NCBI GenBank assembly: GCA_002728035.1
Contig: PBUZ01000080.1
Location: 3,393-16,697, forward strand
DNA length: 13,305 nucleotides
Reading direction: 5' to 3'
Origin: Methanobacteriota archaeon
GTDB lineage: Archaea; Thermoplasmatota; Poseidoniia; Poseidoniales; Poseidoniaceae
The position numbers were made by a program, and so were the translations under genes. The stretch's first letter is position 1, and each line of letters begins with the position of its first letter. Shown one piece after another: positions 1 to 7,029 of the stretch. The notes below the pieces were generated by a model, which searched no databases, had not been told where the DNA came from, and saw only the letters and a program-made list of their open reading frames with translations.

Positions 1-54
1 GGTCCCGTCAAGGTCGAGAAAAACGGCGTCAATGCCCGAAAGGGATGCGTCCAT
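1..54 (-). CDS. HAD-superfamily hydrolase, N-terminal fragment (cut by window edge)
   Basis: Only the first 18 codons are inside the window. They read MDASLSGIDAVFLDLDGT. A hydrophobic beta-strand followed by D-L-D-G-T is HAD motif I: Asp14 would be the nucleophile and Asp16 the acid/base, with the Mg2+ site beside them. This is typical of haloacid-dehalogenase-type phosphatases such as phosphoglycolate phosphatase-like enzymes. The substrate cannot be told from so little sequence. The ATG lies 9 bp after the reductase stop codon, and an AAGGTG Shine-Dalgarno match (minus strand of 60-65) sits 5 nt upstream and overlaps that stop. The two genes are therefore probably one operon with coupled translation. 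HAD family membership is fairly sure; everything beyond that is open. Confidence 0.75.
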   Translation of the reverse strand, partial: MDASLSGIDAVFLDLDGT

Positions 55-63
55 GGTGACACC

Positions 64-1443
64 TTAGAACATCAAGGTCTTGAACATGAACCATGGGGAG
101 TGGAGATTTTCTTGCGCTTCTTTACTCGCAATCATTTCCGTCATCATTTCTTGAATGGCTGGTTTTTTGGACGCTTTGCCCACAAACCAGTTGAGCAACC
201 ATGCTCGGCGACTCATTTTTTGCATGCGGAAGGAGTTGGTCAACTCTGGCCCCAACGCCTTCCATAACGCATCTTGGTAGTCTTCTGGCCCCTTGCCTTG
301 AAGGATGTGCTGCGCCGCCATTTCTCCGCTCACGAGGGCATTGCCAACCCCTTCGCCGCTGAACGGGTCAACCAACGATGCAGCGTCACCCACGAGGTAG
401 ATGCCCTTGCTTGCTGAACGACGAGGTTGGTTACTGGCTTTCTTTCTGGGTGAGCCAAACGGCAGCTGCCAACCCTTGCCGGTGCCGGCGATCATCGAAG
501 CATTAGCAAACCGGTCTTTGAACAACGGATGTTCAGCGATCACTTCGGCCTGAAGGGCCTTGAGCTTCTTGGATTGCTTATCGAGCAGGGACATGACCAT
601 GCCGATGCCGACATTGACCACCCCTTCGGCCACCGGGAAGAGCCAGAAGTAGCCAGGGATGATGGTGTCAACGAAGTGAATTTCAATGTCGCCAACATTG
701 TCTTCGCATCCTTTGACGCCTCGCCAATATTCGCGGTAGCCGGCGCAGTAATGTGCGCGGTCAACCATGGGCTCTTCGTAGGTTTCTTCGAGCATGGATT
801 TCGCCACCGGGCAGCGATAACCTGCAGCGCCGACGATGTTGGGGGCGTGGAATTCCAACTCCTCGCCGTTTCGTCCACCCACGCGAACCACCACGCCGCG
901 GGCATGCCGAGCAGAACCGCTTCCTTTCCCTGGGTCTGCGCCACCTTCGCCGTCGTCGTACAAGACCTCACGAACATCGCCGCCCTGAATCACCGCACCC
1001 CCAGCATCTCGAACGAGTTGTTGAACTTGATTGAACAAGAGGTGGTCAAATTGTTGCCGAGGTAGCGAATAACCAGCCTCAAGCCGTTGCACGTCTTCTT
1101 CGGGCAGCGCTACACGCACGCTGTGCCCTTTGGGTGAAGAGAAGACAATGCCGGTCACGCGGAAATGGGGCGTACTTTCCAGCGTTTCTTTAACGCCAAG
1201 GCGTTTTACGTGACTGAGTGATTTACCGCCCACGGCATCGCCGCAGATCTTGTCGCGCGGCCACGTCTCTTTTTCGATGAGCAGTACGCGTTGACCTTCC
1301 ATGGCCAAATAACCCGCTGCCGCAGAACCACCCGGCCCTCCACCGACCACGATGCTGTCGAAGGTTTGCCCAGATGTTGGCGCAGGCCCAGACTCGATGG
1401 GTTGCTTCCACACGACATCTGCAGCAGTCCGTGGTTCTCCCAT
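64..1443 (-). CDS. Geranylgeranyl reductase family FAD-dependent protein
   Basis: A flavoprotein of 459 residues, of the family that reduces double bonds in the geranylgeranyl chains of archaeal membrane lipids, probably peripheral to the membrane. Residues about 29-60 form the FAD-binding Rossmann fold with GGGPGG (34-39) and an acidic residue ending the second strand (LLIEK). The family motif PRDKICGD follows near residue 63. PGYFWLFP, matching the GGR substrate-cavity signature Y-x-W-x-F-P, lies in the middle. The second flavin motif GDAASLVDPFSGEG is at about 350-365. Length is slightly above the usual 390-450 residues because of a roughly 28-residue N-terminal extension before the fold. 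No alternative ATG exists before residue 48, so the start at 1443 is kept although no Shine-Dalgarno is seen; it may be leaderless. Divergent from the EamA gene and followed closely by a HAD gene. Other FAD-dependent oxidoreductases of the same clan are possible, but the YFWLFP motif favours GGR. Confidence 0.88.
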   Translation of the reverse strand: MGEPRTAADVVWKQPIESGPAPTSGQTFDSIVVGGGPGGSAAAGYLAMEGQRVLLIEKETWPRDKICGDAVGGKSLSHVKRLGVKETLESTPHFRVTGIVFSSPKGHSVRVALPEEDVQRLEAGYSLPRQQFDHLLFNQVQQLVRDAGGAVIQGGDVREVLYDDGEGGADPGKGSGSARHARGVVVRVGGRNGEELEFHAPNIVGAAGYRCPVAKSMLEETYEEPMVDRAHYCAGYREYWRGVKGCEDNVGDIEIHFVDTIIPGYFWLFPVAEGVVNVGIGMVMSLLDKQSKKLKALQAEVIAEHPLFKDRFANASMIAGTGKGWQLPFGSPRKKASNQPRRSASKGIYLVGDAASLVDPFSGEGVGNALVSGEMAAQHILQGKGPEDYQDALWKALGPELTNSFRMQKMSRRAWLLNWFVGKASKKPAIQEMMTEMIASKEAQENLHSPWFMFKTLMF

Positions 1444-1536
1444 GTGTCCAATGGGTCATGGGCACCCTTTGAGCATATGGATAAGCGAACATCAACCACC
1501 ATCAGCCTCATGACCTGCCGAACGATGCCAAGGGTC
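1444..1536. promoter_or_regulatory. Divergent promoter region between geranylgeranyl reductase and EamA transporter
   Basis: This 93-bp spacer separates two divergent genes. The only AT-rich TATA-like stretch is ATATGGATAA at 1475-1484. It is about 35 bp from the reductase start and about 26-30 bp upstream of the ATG at 1510, which would suit leaderless transcription. An imperfect direct repeat with core GGGTCATGGG flanks the region (1448-1462 and 1528-1541). Promoter assignment is inference. Confidence 0.35.
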
Positions 1537-1541
1537 ATGGG
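1448..1541 (+). repeat. Imperfect direct repeat pair, CCAA(T)GGGTCATGGG
   Basis: Copy 1 (1448-1462) and copy 2 (1528-1541) share CCAA plus the exact 10-mer GGGTCATGGG, with one extra T in copy 1. Copy 1 ends 5 bp before the reductase start codon on the divergent side, and copy 2 overlaps the proposed EamA ATG at 1537. This arrangement would suit operator half-sites, but chance cannot be excluded. Confidence 0.4.
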
Positions 1542-2508
1542 TGAGGCGGGTGTTGAAACGGTTGAACCGTTCCAACCACAGCGGCGAAAAGCAGCCTTGG
1601 TGTTGCTCAGCGTCACCCTTGTGTGGGGCGCGACCTTCATTTGGATGAAACAAGCTCTGAATGCGCTAGGACCCGAGATTGAACGCTATGGAACGTTCTC
1701 GGTCGTTGCCTACCTCGTCGCACTGCGTTTTCTCATCGCCATGGTTCTCGTGGCAGCGGTGTTTCCCAAGACATGGAACGGGCTCACCTCACTTCCCATC
1801 TGGAAGGGCGGAGGTATTCTTGGTGGACTTATGCTCGTTGGTTTTGTCAGTCAAATGATTGCTCTAAACGAGATCAACCCCTCAACATCGGCCTTCTTGA
1901 CCTCACTGTATGTGGTGATGACGGCTCTGCTGACCGTGAAGATGACGCAACACCCGCCTCGACGAACGCTGTATTGGGGCGTCTTGATGGCCACGCTTGG
2001 AGCAGGCTTCATCGAAGGGCCGCCACACCTCTCTTGGGGCTGGGGCGAAGTTGTGACGGTTGGATGCGCCCTTTTCTTTGCCCTGCACATCATCTTTACA
2101 CAGAAGCTGACCTTGGAATTTGACCCGTTGATGCTCACGCTCACATCGTTCATCGTTGTTGGATTTGGCTCACTTCTCCTCGCCCTCACTTCCTCTTCGG
2201 ATGCATCATCGATGATGAGCGAAGTCGTGAATCGGGAAGGCGTGATGTTGCCGGTTTTCTTGTTGGGTCTGGGAGGCTCGTTCTATTGTCTCGTGGCGTT
2301 GAACGTGTATCAGCGCCACATGCATCCAGTCCAAGCAGCCATCATTTACGCCTTTGAACCGGTGTGGGCAACGTTGTTTGGATTGGGTCTTGGATTAGTC
2401 CCATGGACGTGGTGGATCGTCTTTGGGGGCGGCATTCTGCTCGCAGGAAACATCCTCGTTGAGGTAACATCACCGGAAGAGCCATCCGTTGATTTGAGCA
2501 GCGAGTGA
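1537..2508 (+). CDS. EamA/DMT-superfamily transporter (10 TM)
   Basis: An integral membrane permease of the drug/metabolite transporter superfamily, 323 residues from this start. Two EamA repeats are visible. The first opens with LVWGATFIWMKQAL, the typical W-G-x-x-F TM1 signature. The second repeat ends with the family motif around EPVWATLFGLGLGL, followed by the last helix WWIVFGGGILLAGNILV. About ten hydrophobic segments are present, in line with the usual 290-310 residues. In-frame ATGs also occur at 1477, 1510 and 1525. The ATG at 1537 was chosen because it gives a short, polar N-terminus directly before TM1; 1510 would suit a leaderless message. The next gene, a PLP enzyme, starts about 50 bp downstream on the same strand. 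Some relatives export cysteine or O-acetylserine, so the context suggests an amino-acid or sulfur-metabolite exporter. The substrate cannot be read from the sequence. Confidence 0.85.
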   Translation: MGEAGVETVEPFQPQRRKAALVLLSVTLVWGATFIWMKQALNALGPEIERYGTFSVVAYLVALRFLIAMVLVAAVFPKTWNGLTSLPIWKGGGILGGLMLVGFVSQMIALNEINPSTSAFLTSLYVVMTALLTVKMTQHPPRRTLYWGVLMATLGAGFIEGPPHLSWGWGEVVTVGCALFFALHIIFTQKLTLEFDPLMLTLTSFIVVGFGSLLLALTSSSDASSMMSEVVNREGVMLPVFLLGLGGSFYCLVALNVYQRHMHPVQAAIIYAFEPVWATLFGLGLGLVPWTWWIVFGGGILLAGNILVEVTSPEEPSVDLSSE

Positions 2509-2557
2509 GGCAGAATGGTTGAAGGAGCGGGTTTCGTTAGTAGGGGTGGAGATGGAC

Positions 2558-3730
2558 ATGGCCAGCGACGATGAAACCAACAATTTCGCCACCAAAGCCG
2601 TGCACAGCGGCACGCAACACATCGGCGACGCCGTGAACACGCCCATTTTCCAATCCTCGACCTACAAACTCACCGATGAGCGGTATGCAGGTTGGGCGGC
2701 CGGCGCGCAGCACACGCTTCTTTACGCGCGCATCTCCTCTGTCAACTCGGACGCCGTGGCACAAAAATTGGCGGCGATGGAGCATGGCGAAGACGCCGAA
2801 ACTTTCTCCTCGGGCATGGGCGCCATTTCAACGACCCTGCTTACCTTACTCAATGAAGGCGACCACATGGTCGCCAGTGCAGACATTTACGGCGGCACAT
2901 ACGGCTTACTTACCCAGGAACTTTCCCGTTTTGGGATCTCAACAACGATGGCCGATATGCGAGACGCTTCGTCGTATGAGGCCGCCATCCAAGACAACAC
3001 GAAAATCCTCTACATTGAGACGCTGACCAATCCCATGCTCAAAGTATGTGACATCGATGCGATGGTGGACGTGGCCAAGCGCCACAACCTCTTGCTGATC
3101 ATCGACAATACCTTTGCCTCGCCGTGGGGATGCAAACCATTGACGATGGGCGTTGACCTTGTCATTCACTCCACGACGAAGTATTTGGGTGGACATTCCG
3201 ATATCTTGGGCGGCGCTGTTGTTGGCTCAAAGGAACTCATCGCCGAAATCTTCCGAGGGAAGATGCACTTGGGAGCCGCTCCAGACCCCCATTCATGCTA
3301 CTTGCTCGAGCGTGGAATGCGCACGCTGGATGTTCGAATGCCCCGAATCTGCGAAAACGCCCACACGCTTGCGCAACGGCTCGAAGCCCACGACGCCATC
3401 GAGCGCGTCTACCACTCCAAGTTGGAAAGCCACCCGGATTACGAATTGGCACAACGCATCCTACCAAACGGCTCGGGAATGATCGCCTTTGTTGTCAAAG
3501 GAGGCGACGCAGCGGCCCTCAGTTTCATGCGAAAACTGAACATTATCTACGAGGCCACCAGCCTCGGAGGGGTTGAATCACTCATCGAATGCCCGTTCAA
3601 TTCCAGCCACATGTCCATTCCTGAAGACCTCCGAGTGGCGGCAGGCATCGTCCCGGGCTTTGTCAGATTGAGCATCGGCATTGAAGACGTTGAAGATTTG
3701 TGGCGTGACATTGAACAAGCGTTGTCTTGA
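2558..3730 (+). CDS. Cys/Met-metabolism PLP-dependent enzyme (cystathionine gamma-synthase/lyase type)
   Basis: A cytosolic fold-type I aminotransferase-like enzyme of the MetB/MetC/CGL family, 390 residues, the usual family length. Lys208 in STTKYLGGHSD is the Schiff-base lysine. Other hallmarks are the Y-x-R near LLYARISS (phosphate contact from the neighbouring subunit), the glycine-rich SSGMGA loop, the aspartate in IDNTFASP that binds the pyridine nitrogen, and C-terminal SLGGVESLIE and VRLSIGIEDVEDL. The motifs cannot separate gamma-synthase, gamma-lyase and methionine gamma-lyase. The start at 2558 was chosen because GGAG lies 6 nt upstream; ATG 2552 and TTG 2519 are in-frame alternatives. 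It lies between two exporter-type membrane proteins on the same strand, which suggests cysteine, homocysteine or methionine metabolism coupled to efflux. Confidence 0.9.
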   Translation: MASDDETNNFATKAVHSGTQHIGDAVNTPIFQSSTYKLTDERYAGWAAGAQHTLLYARISSVNSDAVAQKLAAMEHGEDAETFSSGMGAISTTLLTLLNEGDHMVASADIYGGTYGLLTQELSRFGISTTMADMRDASSYEAAIQDNTKILYIETLTNPMLKVCDIDAMVDVAKRHNLLLIIDNTFASPWGCKPLTMGVDLVIHSTTKYLGGHSDILGGAVVGSKELIAEIFRGKMHLGAAPDPHSCYLLERGMRTLDVRMPRICENAHTLAQRLEAHDAIERVYHSKLESHPDYELAQRILPNGSGMIAFVVKGGDAAALSFMRKLNIIYEATSLGGVESLIECPFNSSHMSIPEDLRVAAGIVPGFVRLSIGIEDVEDLWRDIEQALS

Positions 3731-3739
3731 TGGTTGCAA

Positions 3740-3747
3740 GGAGAGGG
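3740..3747 (+). promoter_or_regulatory. Shine-Dalgarno (GGAGAGGG) that decides a TTG start
   Basis: GGAG at 3740-3743 is followed by GAGGG. TTG at 3752 lies 8 nt after GGAG, whereas the upstream TTG at 3734 has no such element and would place this purine tract inside the coding region. Confidence 0.6.
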
Positions 3748-3751
3748 TGTC

Positions 3752-4345
3752 TTGGACACAGAAGTTCTCCCGCCCATGCTTTTGCTCATGCTTTTCGCTT
3801 GCTTTTCACCTGGGCCGAACAACATTCTTTGTGCTGCGCACGGCTCAAAGTACAGCGTCCGAGAAACGCTCTCGTTGATGGTTGGCATGGGTCTCGGCTG
3901 GTCCGTATTGGGCCTTCTCATCGGCCTGGCCACAAGCACCTTTGAACAGTACGACACAACCTTCGAGGTGTTGAGTTTTGTAGGCGCCGCCTACATCGCG
4001 TTCTTGGGCATAGCCATGTACCGTTCCTCACCTCTCAAAGCAGAGGATGAGACGCAGCGCTTGGGCTTCAAGACAGGGGTTGCACTTCAGGTCGTGAATG
4101 GAAAGGCATGGGCGTATTTTCTGGCACTAATGACGACATTCGGCACCCTTCTCGGCTCAGGCCTTCCCCCGAAACTTCTCATCATTTTGTTGAATTTGGT
4201 TTTTGGTGTGGCGGCGTTGTTGGTGTGGGCAACCTTCGGCTCGTACCTCAGCACACTGTTTAGCTCGGAGCGCAGCGGTGTCTACATCAACCGAAGTTTT
4301 GGTGTTGCTCTCATCGGCGTTGCCGTTTACTTGGTGTTGGTGTGA
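3752..4345 (+). CDS. LysE/RhtB-family amino-acid exporter
   Basis: A small inner-membrane exporter of 197 residues from the TTG at 3752, close to the usual 200-210. The N-terminal helix ends in the family signature SPGPNNIL. Further hydrophobic helices follow: around GLGWSVLGLLIGLA, SFVGAAYIAFLGIAMY, the central AWAYFLALMTTFG, a helix near LLIILLNLVFGVAALLVWATFG, and a C-terminal FGVALIGVAVYLVLV. The segment after the third helix (VALQVVNGKAW) matches the conserved G-x-x-x-x-x-x-N-P-K-A position, although the proline is replaced by Gly. Family members export lysine, threonine, homoserine or cysteine. The start lies 21 bp after the PLP enzyme stop, so co-transcription with it is likely. The gene ends 1 bp before the 3' end of the convergent hypothetical gene. 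ATG at 3776 is an alternative start but would shorten the first helix. Confidence 0.87.
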   Translation: MDTEVLPPMLLLMLFACFSPGPNNILCAAHGSKYSVRETLSLMVGMGLGWSVLGLLIGLATSTFEQYDTTFEVLSFVGAAYIAFLGIAMYRSSPLKAEDETQRLGFKTGVALQVVNGKAWAYFLALMTTFGTLLGSGLPPKLLIILLNLVFGVAALLVWATFGSYLSTLFSSERSGVYINRSFGVALIGVAVYLVLV

Positions 4346-4346
4346 G

Positions 4347-6092
4347 TCATTGGCCAGTGTTGACCTTGAGTTCGTCAAACGCTTCGTTCCAAGACGTTTG
4401 CAAGTCGGGCAAATCCTCCTGCGAGGCTTCAAGCAAGTCCTTTCCAACGGCCCACATCGCTTTCGTAGGCACGGCCCAAACACCGCCTCGGTCTCTTGCG
4501 TTGTTTTCGAAGTGCCATTCTTGTCCACCCGAACGCCCGACTGCAACCAGCCAAGCCCACGCTGCTGCCGCTTCGTCAAGCGAGGCATGTCGGGCGGTGG
4601 CTTTTCGCTCAACCGAACCCATGCCTTGCGTTAGCCCCGCCACGATAAACTCGTGAATCATGGTGGCTGCCACGCTCGCATCTCCACAAGGTGGGAAGCG
4701 AGCCTTCTGTTGCGCAAGCGCTTTCGCTTTGTCAAGCCCTTTCAAGAATTTTCCAAACGGTTTGGGCGAGGACAATTGTTGCTCCCAGATCGGGGCAGCA
4801 TCATCCCCTTCGATGCCCAACACAGCCATGGCTTCCAGGCCGTGCGTCGCCCAGAATGCAGAGAGGATATCACCACAAGATGCTCCACTCATTACCCGCA
4901 GACACCCTTCATCCCGTTGCTCTGGAGAACCTTTCGATTCGATCCGCAAGTGCATCGTGTCCTCGTCCGGATGTTCGATAGCCAAACGAAGGATTTCAGC
5001 GGCCAACAATCGTTCTTCCTTTGAGCCTGTGAGCGCTTCAAGACTTTCAACGAGGGCTTCTCGGTCGCTACCGTCAAGCCATGTTTCACCGATGAGAACG
5101 CCCTCGTCAATGGCTTCCATCACGGACTGTTTGATCGCTTTTCCAACGACCCCTTCGTTCATCGAAAGCCCTTGCCAGGCGTCGAGGACGCGTTCAATGG
5201 CTTCCTTGCAAGCCTCGGGGAGCGGTTGGTCGTTGGGCCATCCTTCTGGCGACCATGTCGCCTCCATTTTCAAGATGGAAGGAAGTAAGGGCGGCAGCAT
5301 GGAAAGGGCGAGGTGGTGAATGAAGGGGGAATCTTTCTTCGTGAATGTTTGGAGGGCATCCAAGCCGAGACCAACAACAGAGCCGTTGTGAAACCTCAAG
5401 GCAACATGACCTTGTGCAGAATGCGTTCCTGCGACCACCTCTTCGGCAACAAGCCCCTCTGTTACCCAAACGGGTTGGCCGTTGACCTCGCTTGATTCCA
5501 GGTCAAATCTGGAGCGCCTGAGCACATCCCCAAGCCATGCTTCCGGAGGGTCGGGGTTTGGGCCGGTGCACACAAATCCACCGTCCCAACTGAAGAAGTA
5601 CATGCCTCGCTTGGCATGGTCTTCCCAAGGCAACATTCTCAGCGTGAGGTTGGCGTAGTTTTGGATTCCTGCCATGTAGCCCGGTTTTCCATCACCGCGC
5701 CGAACATAGGAACCCGAACCGAATGAACTCGAGTTAAACTGGCCGACCATGGTAAATTCTTCATCATGCGAAGCGTGGAGCGACCCTGCAAAGGCCTTTG
5801 CAACATCATCACCACGCTTGGCCATCATGCGCTTTTGAAGCCATTTCAAGTCGTCTTTTTTCTTGATGATCTTCTCAATTTCTGCCAGCGTTTTCGAGAC
5901 AGGGTCGGTCCGGCCCCACCGAAGTTTACCTGAGAACATCATCGCTGGAAGGTGACTTCGAGGGTTTTCTCTGAATTGACCCAATTCACGAGCCAATTTC
6001 TTCGCCGTTGCTTCATTGGCTTGTTTGGTCCCGCGCATCTTCGCACGCGTCTTTTTCTTGCCGGGAAACTCCACTTTGGACGGTGCTGGCAT
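4347..6092 (-). CDS. Uncharacterised 581-residue protein
   Basis: I do not recognise this protein. The first 30 residues are very basic (several K/R runs, G-K-K-K-T-R-A-K), followed by a helical, charged stretch to about residue 100. Residues about 105-255 look beta-rich and carry aromatic motifs such as MLPWEDHAKRGMYFFSWDGG and a Pro-rich TGPNPDPPEAW. A moderately hydrophobic helix (LALSMLPPLLPSILKM, about 260-275) is too proline-rich for a clear membrane span. The C-terminal half (about 285-581) is mainly helical and acidic, with several Ala-rich helices. No signal peptide, metal-binding cluster, Walker motif or nucleotide-binding loop was found. It is probably cytosolic. The start at 6092 is supported by GGGAG (minus strand of 6097-6101) 4 nt upstream. 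It is monocistronic between a convergent LysE gene and the divergent PqqB-like gene. Coding status is supported by length, the RBS and the tight fit between neighbours. Confidence 0.85.
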   Translation of the reverse strand: MPAPSKVEFPGKKKTRAKMRGTKQANEATAKKLARELGQFRENPRSHLPAMMFSGKLRWGRTDPVSKTLAEIEKIIKKKDDLKWLQKRMMAKRGDDVAKAFAGSLHASHDEEFTMVGQFNSSSFGSGSYVRRGDGKPGYMAGIQNYANLTLRMLPWEDHAKRGMYFFSWDGGFVCTGPNPDPPEAWLGDVLRRSRFDLESSEVNGQPVWVTEGLVAEEVVAGTHSAQGHVALRFHNGSVVGLGLDALQTFTKKDSPFIHHLALSMLPPLLPSILKMEATWSPEGWPNDQPLPEACKEAIERVLDAWQGLSMNEGVVGKAIKQSVMEAIDEGVLIGETWLDGSDREALVESLEALTGSKEERLLAAEILRLAIEHPDEDTMHLRIESKGSPEQRDEGCLRVMSGASCGDILSAFWATHGLEAMAVLGIEGDDAAPIWEQQLSSPKPFGKFLKGLDKAKALAQQKARFPPCGDASVAATMIHEFIVAGLTQGMGSVERKATARHASLDEAAAAWAWLVAVGRSGGQEWHFENNARDRGGVWAVPTKAMWAVGKDLLEASQEDLPDLQTSWNEAFDELKVNTGQ

Positions 6093-6177
6093 GGTGCTCC
6101 CGTAACGACCGGGACGGTGTTGATGTTTGAGACCTTCGCGTGAAAGCCCTCATGACTGAACGCCGATAGGCAGGACC
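6093..6177. promoter_or_regulatory. Divergent intergenic region
   Basis: This 85-bp spacer separates the divergent hypothetical and PqqB-like genes. It holds the GGGAG ribosome-binding site of the minus-strand gene (6097-6101) and a weak AGG-containing purine run before the ATG at 6178. A 4-bp ACCG/CGGT hairpin at 6108-6118 is too short to weigh. No convincing TATA box is visible. Confidence 0.4.
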
Positions 6178-7029
6178 ATGCCCGTGGTTACGCTTCTTGG
6201 TACTGCGCAAGACGGCGGACGTCCTCAACCGGGGTGCGTCAAACCCTGCTGCTCGGATTTAGGGCCAGAGGACGTTCGTCACCCCGTGTCCTTGGGAGTC
6301 ATGGATGAACATGGACGAGGGCATCTGTTTGAGGCTACTCGGGCACTTGGGGAACAACTGTCTCTTTGGGACAACCCCTCTCTTCATTCCGTGGTCCTGA
6401 CCCATGCGCATTTCGGGCACGTGGATGGCTTGGGGTTGTTTGGCCGTGAAACACTCAACGCCAGAGACTTGGCCTTGTACGCTTCTCCCTCCATGCTCTC
6501 GCTGATCGCCAACACGCCGCAGTGGGCCTTGATGGTCGACCAAGGCGTGTTTGAACCAAGCGACGTGTCTCCTGCGCAAGCATGGCCTCTCTCTGAACAA
6601 CTCACGGTTGAAGCCGTGGCCGTTCCTCACCGAGCGGAGTTGTCCGACATGCACGCATTCATCTTGCGAGGCCCAAAACGCTCACTTCTTTTCCTGCCCG
6701 ACCATGACCGTTGGGATGAAACGCTTGCTTACCACGGCGCCGCATCGATCCGGGATTGGTTGGCGAGCATGGACATCGATGTTGCGCTGGTGGACGGAAC
6801 GTTTTGGAGTAGCGATGAACTCTCGGGCCGTTCACAAGCCGAGGTACCTCATCCCCCTGTTGTCGAATCACTCGAACGACTTGGCCAGCGAAAGGAAGGC
6901 GATCCAGAAGTGGTGTTCATTCACCTCAATCATACGAACCCCCTCCATCGTCCAACCTCTGCGGAATCCGAACGGGTGACTTCTTTGGGATGGTCCGTTG
7001 GCGAGCAAGGGATGACCTTCACGCTGTGA
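6178..7029 (+). CDS. PqqB-like metallo-beta-lactamase-fold hydrolase
   Basis: A 283-residue MBL-fold protein resembling PqqB and its relatives. The N-terminus LLGTAQDGGRPQPGC, with Cys20, Cys24 and Cys25, matches the PqqB-type start and its Cys cluster, which could bind zinc. The metal motif is H76-A-H78-F-G80-H81, so the usual Asp of HxHxDH is Gly; to my recollection this is common in PqqB-like relatives. Later family blocks are VPHRAELSDMHAF, LLFLPDHDRWDE, VDGTFW, a PHPPVVESLERL block, and FIHLNHTNP with His249 and His252. Length is near the 300 usual for PqqB. No pqqA, pqqC, pqqD or pqqE lies in the window, so a role in PQQ synthesis is unsupported and it is better called a PqqB-like hydrolase of unknown substrate. 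Its last 11 bp overlap the 3' end of the convergent symporter gene. Confidence 0.85.
   Translation: MPVVTLLGTAQDGGRPQPGCVKPCCSDLGPEDVRHPVSLGVMDEHGRGHLFEATRALGEQLSLWDNPSLHSVVLTHAHFGHVDGLGLFGRETLNARDLALYASPSMLSLIANTPQWALMVDQGVFEPSDVSPAQAWPLSEQLTVEAVAVPHRAELSDMHAFILRGPKRSLLFLPDHDRWDETLAYHGAASIRDWLASMDIDVALVDGTFWSSDELSGRSQAEVPHPPVVESLERLGQRKEGDPEVVFIHLNHTNPLHRPTSAESERVTSLGWSVGEQGMTFTL

Noticed and set aside
529..1065. 178-codon plus-strand frame inside the geranylgeranyl reductase
   Set aside because: Antisense to a gene with clear FAD motifs; the product resembles no family and has no start signal.
1206..1640. 144-codon minus-strand frame across the divergent promoter
   Set aside because: It crosses into both the reductase and the EamA gene in the wrong frame and has no coding features.
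4660..5319. 219-codon plus-strand frame opposite the uncharacterised gene
   Set aside because: Ser/Arg/Pro-rich antisense shadow. The minus-strand frame is much longer, has a ribosome-binding site and fits between its neighbours.
6099..6118. Short GC-rich inverted repeats in the 6093-6177 spacer
   Set aside because: Stems of only 4 bp in GC-rich DNA are expected by chance and show no U-run for termination.
6403..6420. Gly in place of Asp in the HxHxDH motif as a sign of a dead enzyme
   Set aside because: H-A-H-x-G-H is, as far as I recall, a recurring form among PqqB-like MBL proteins, and the other conserved blocks are intact, so inactivation is not the best reading.
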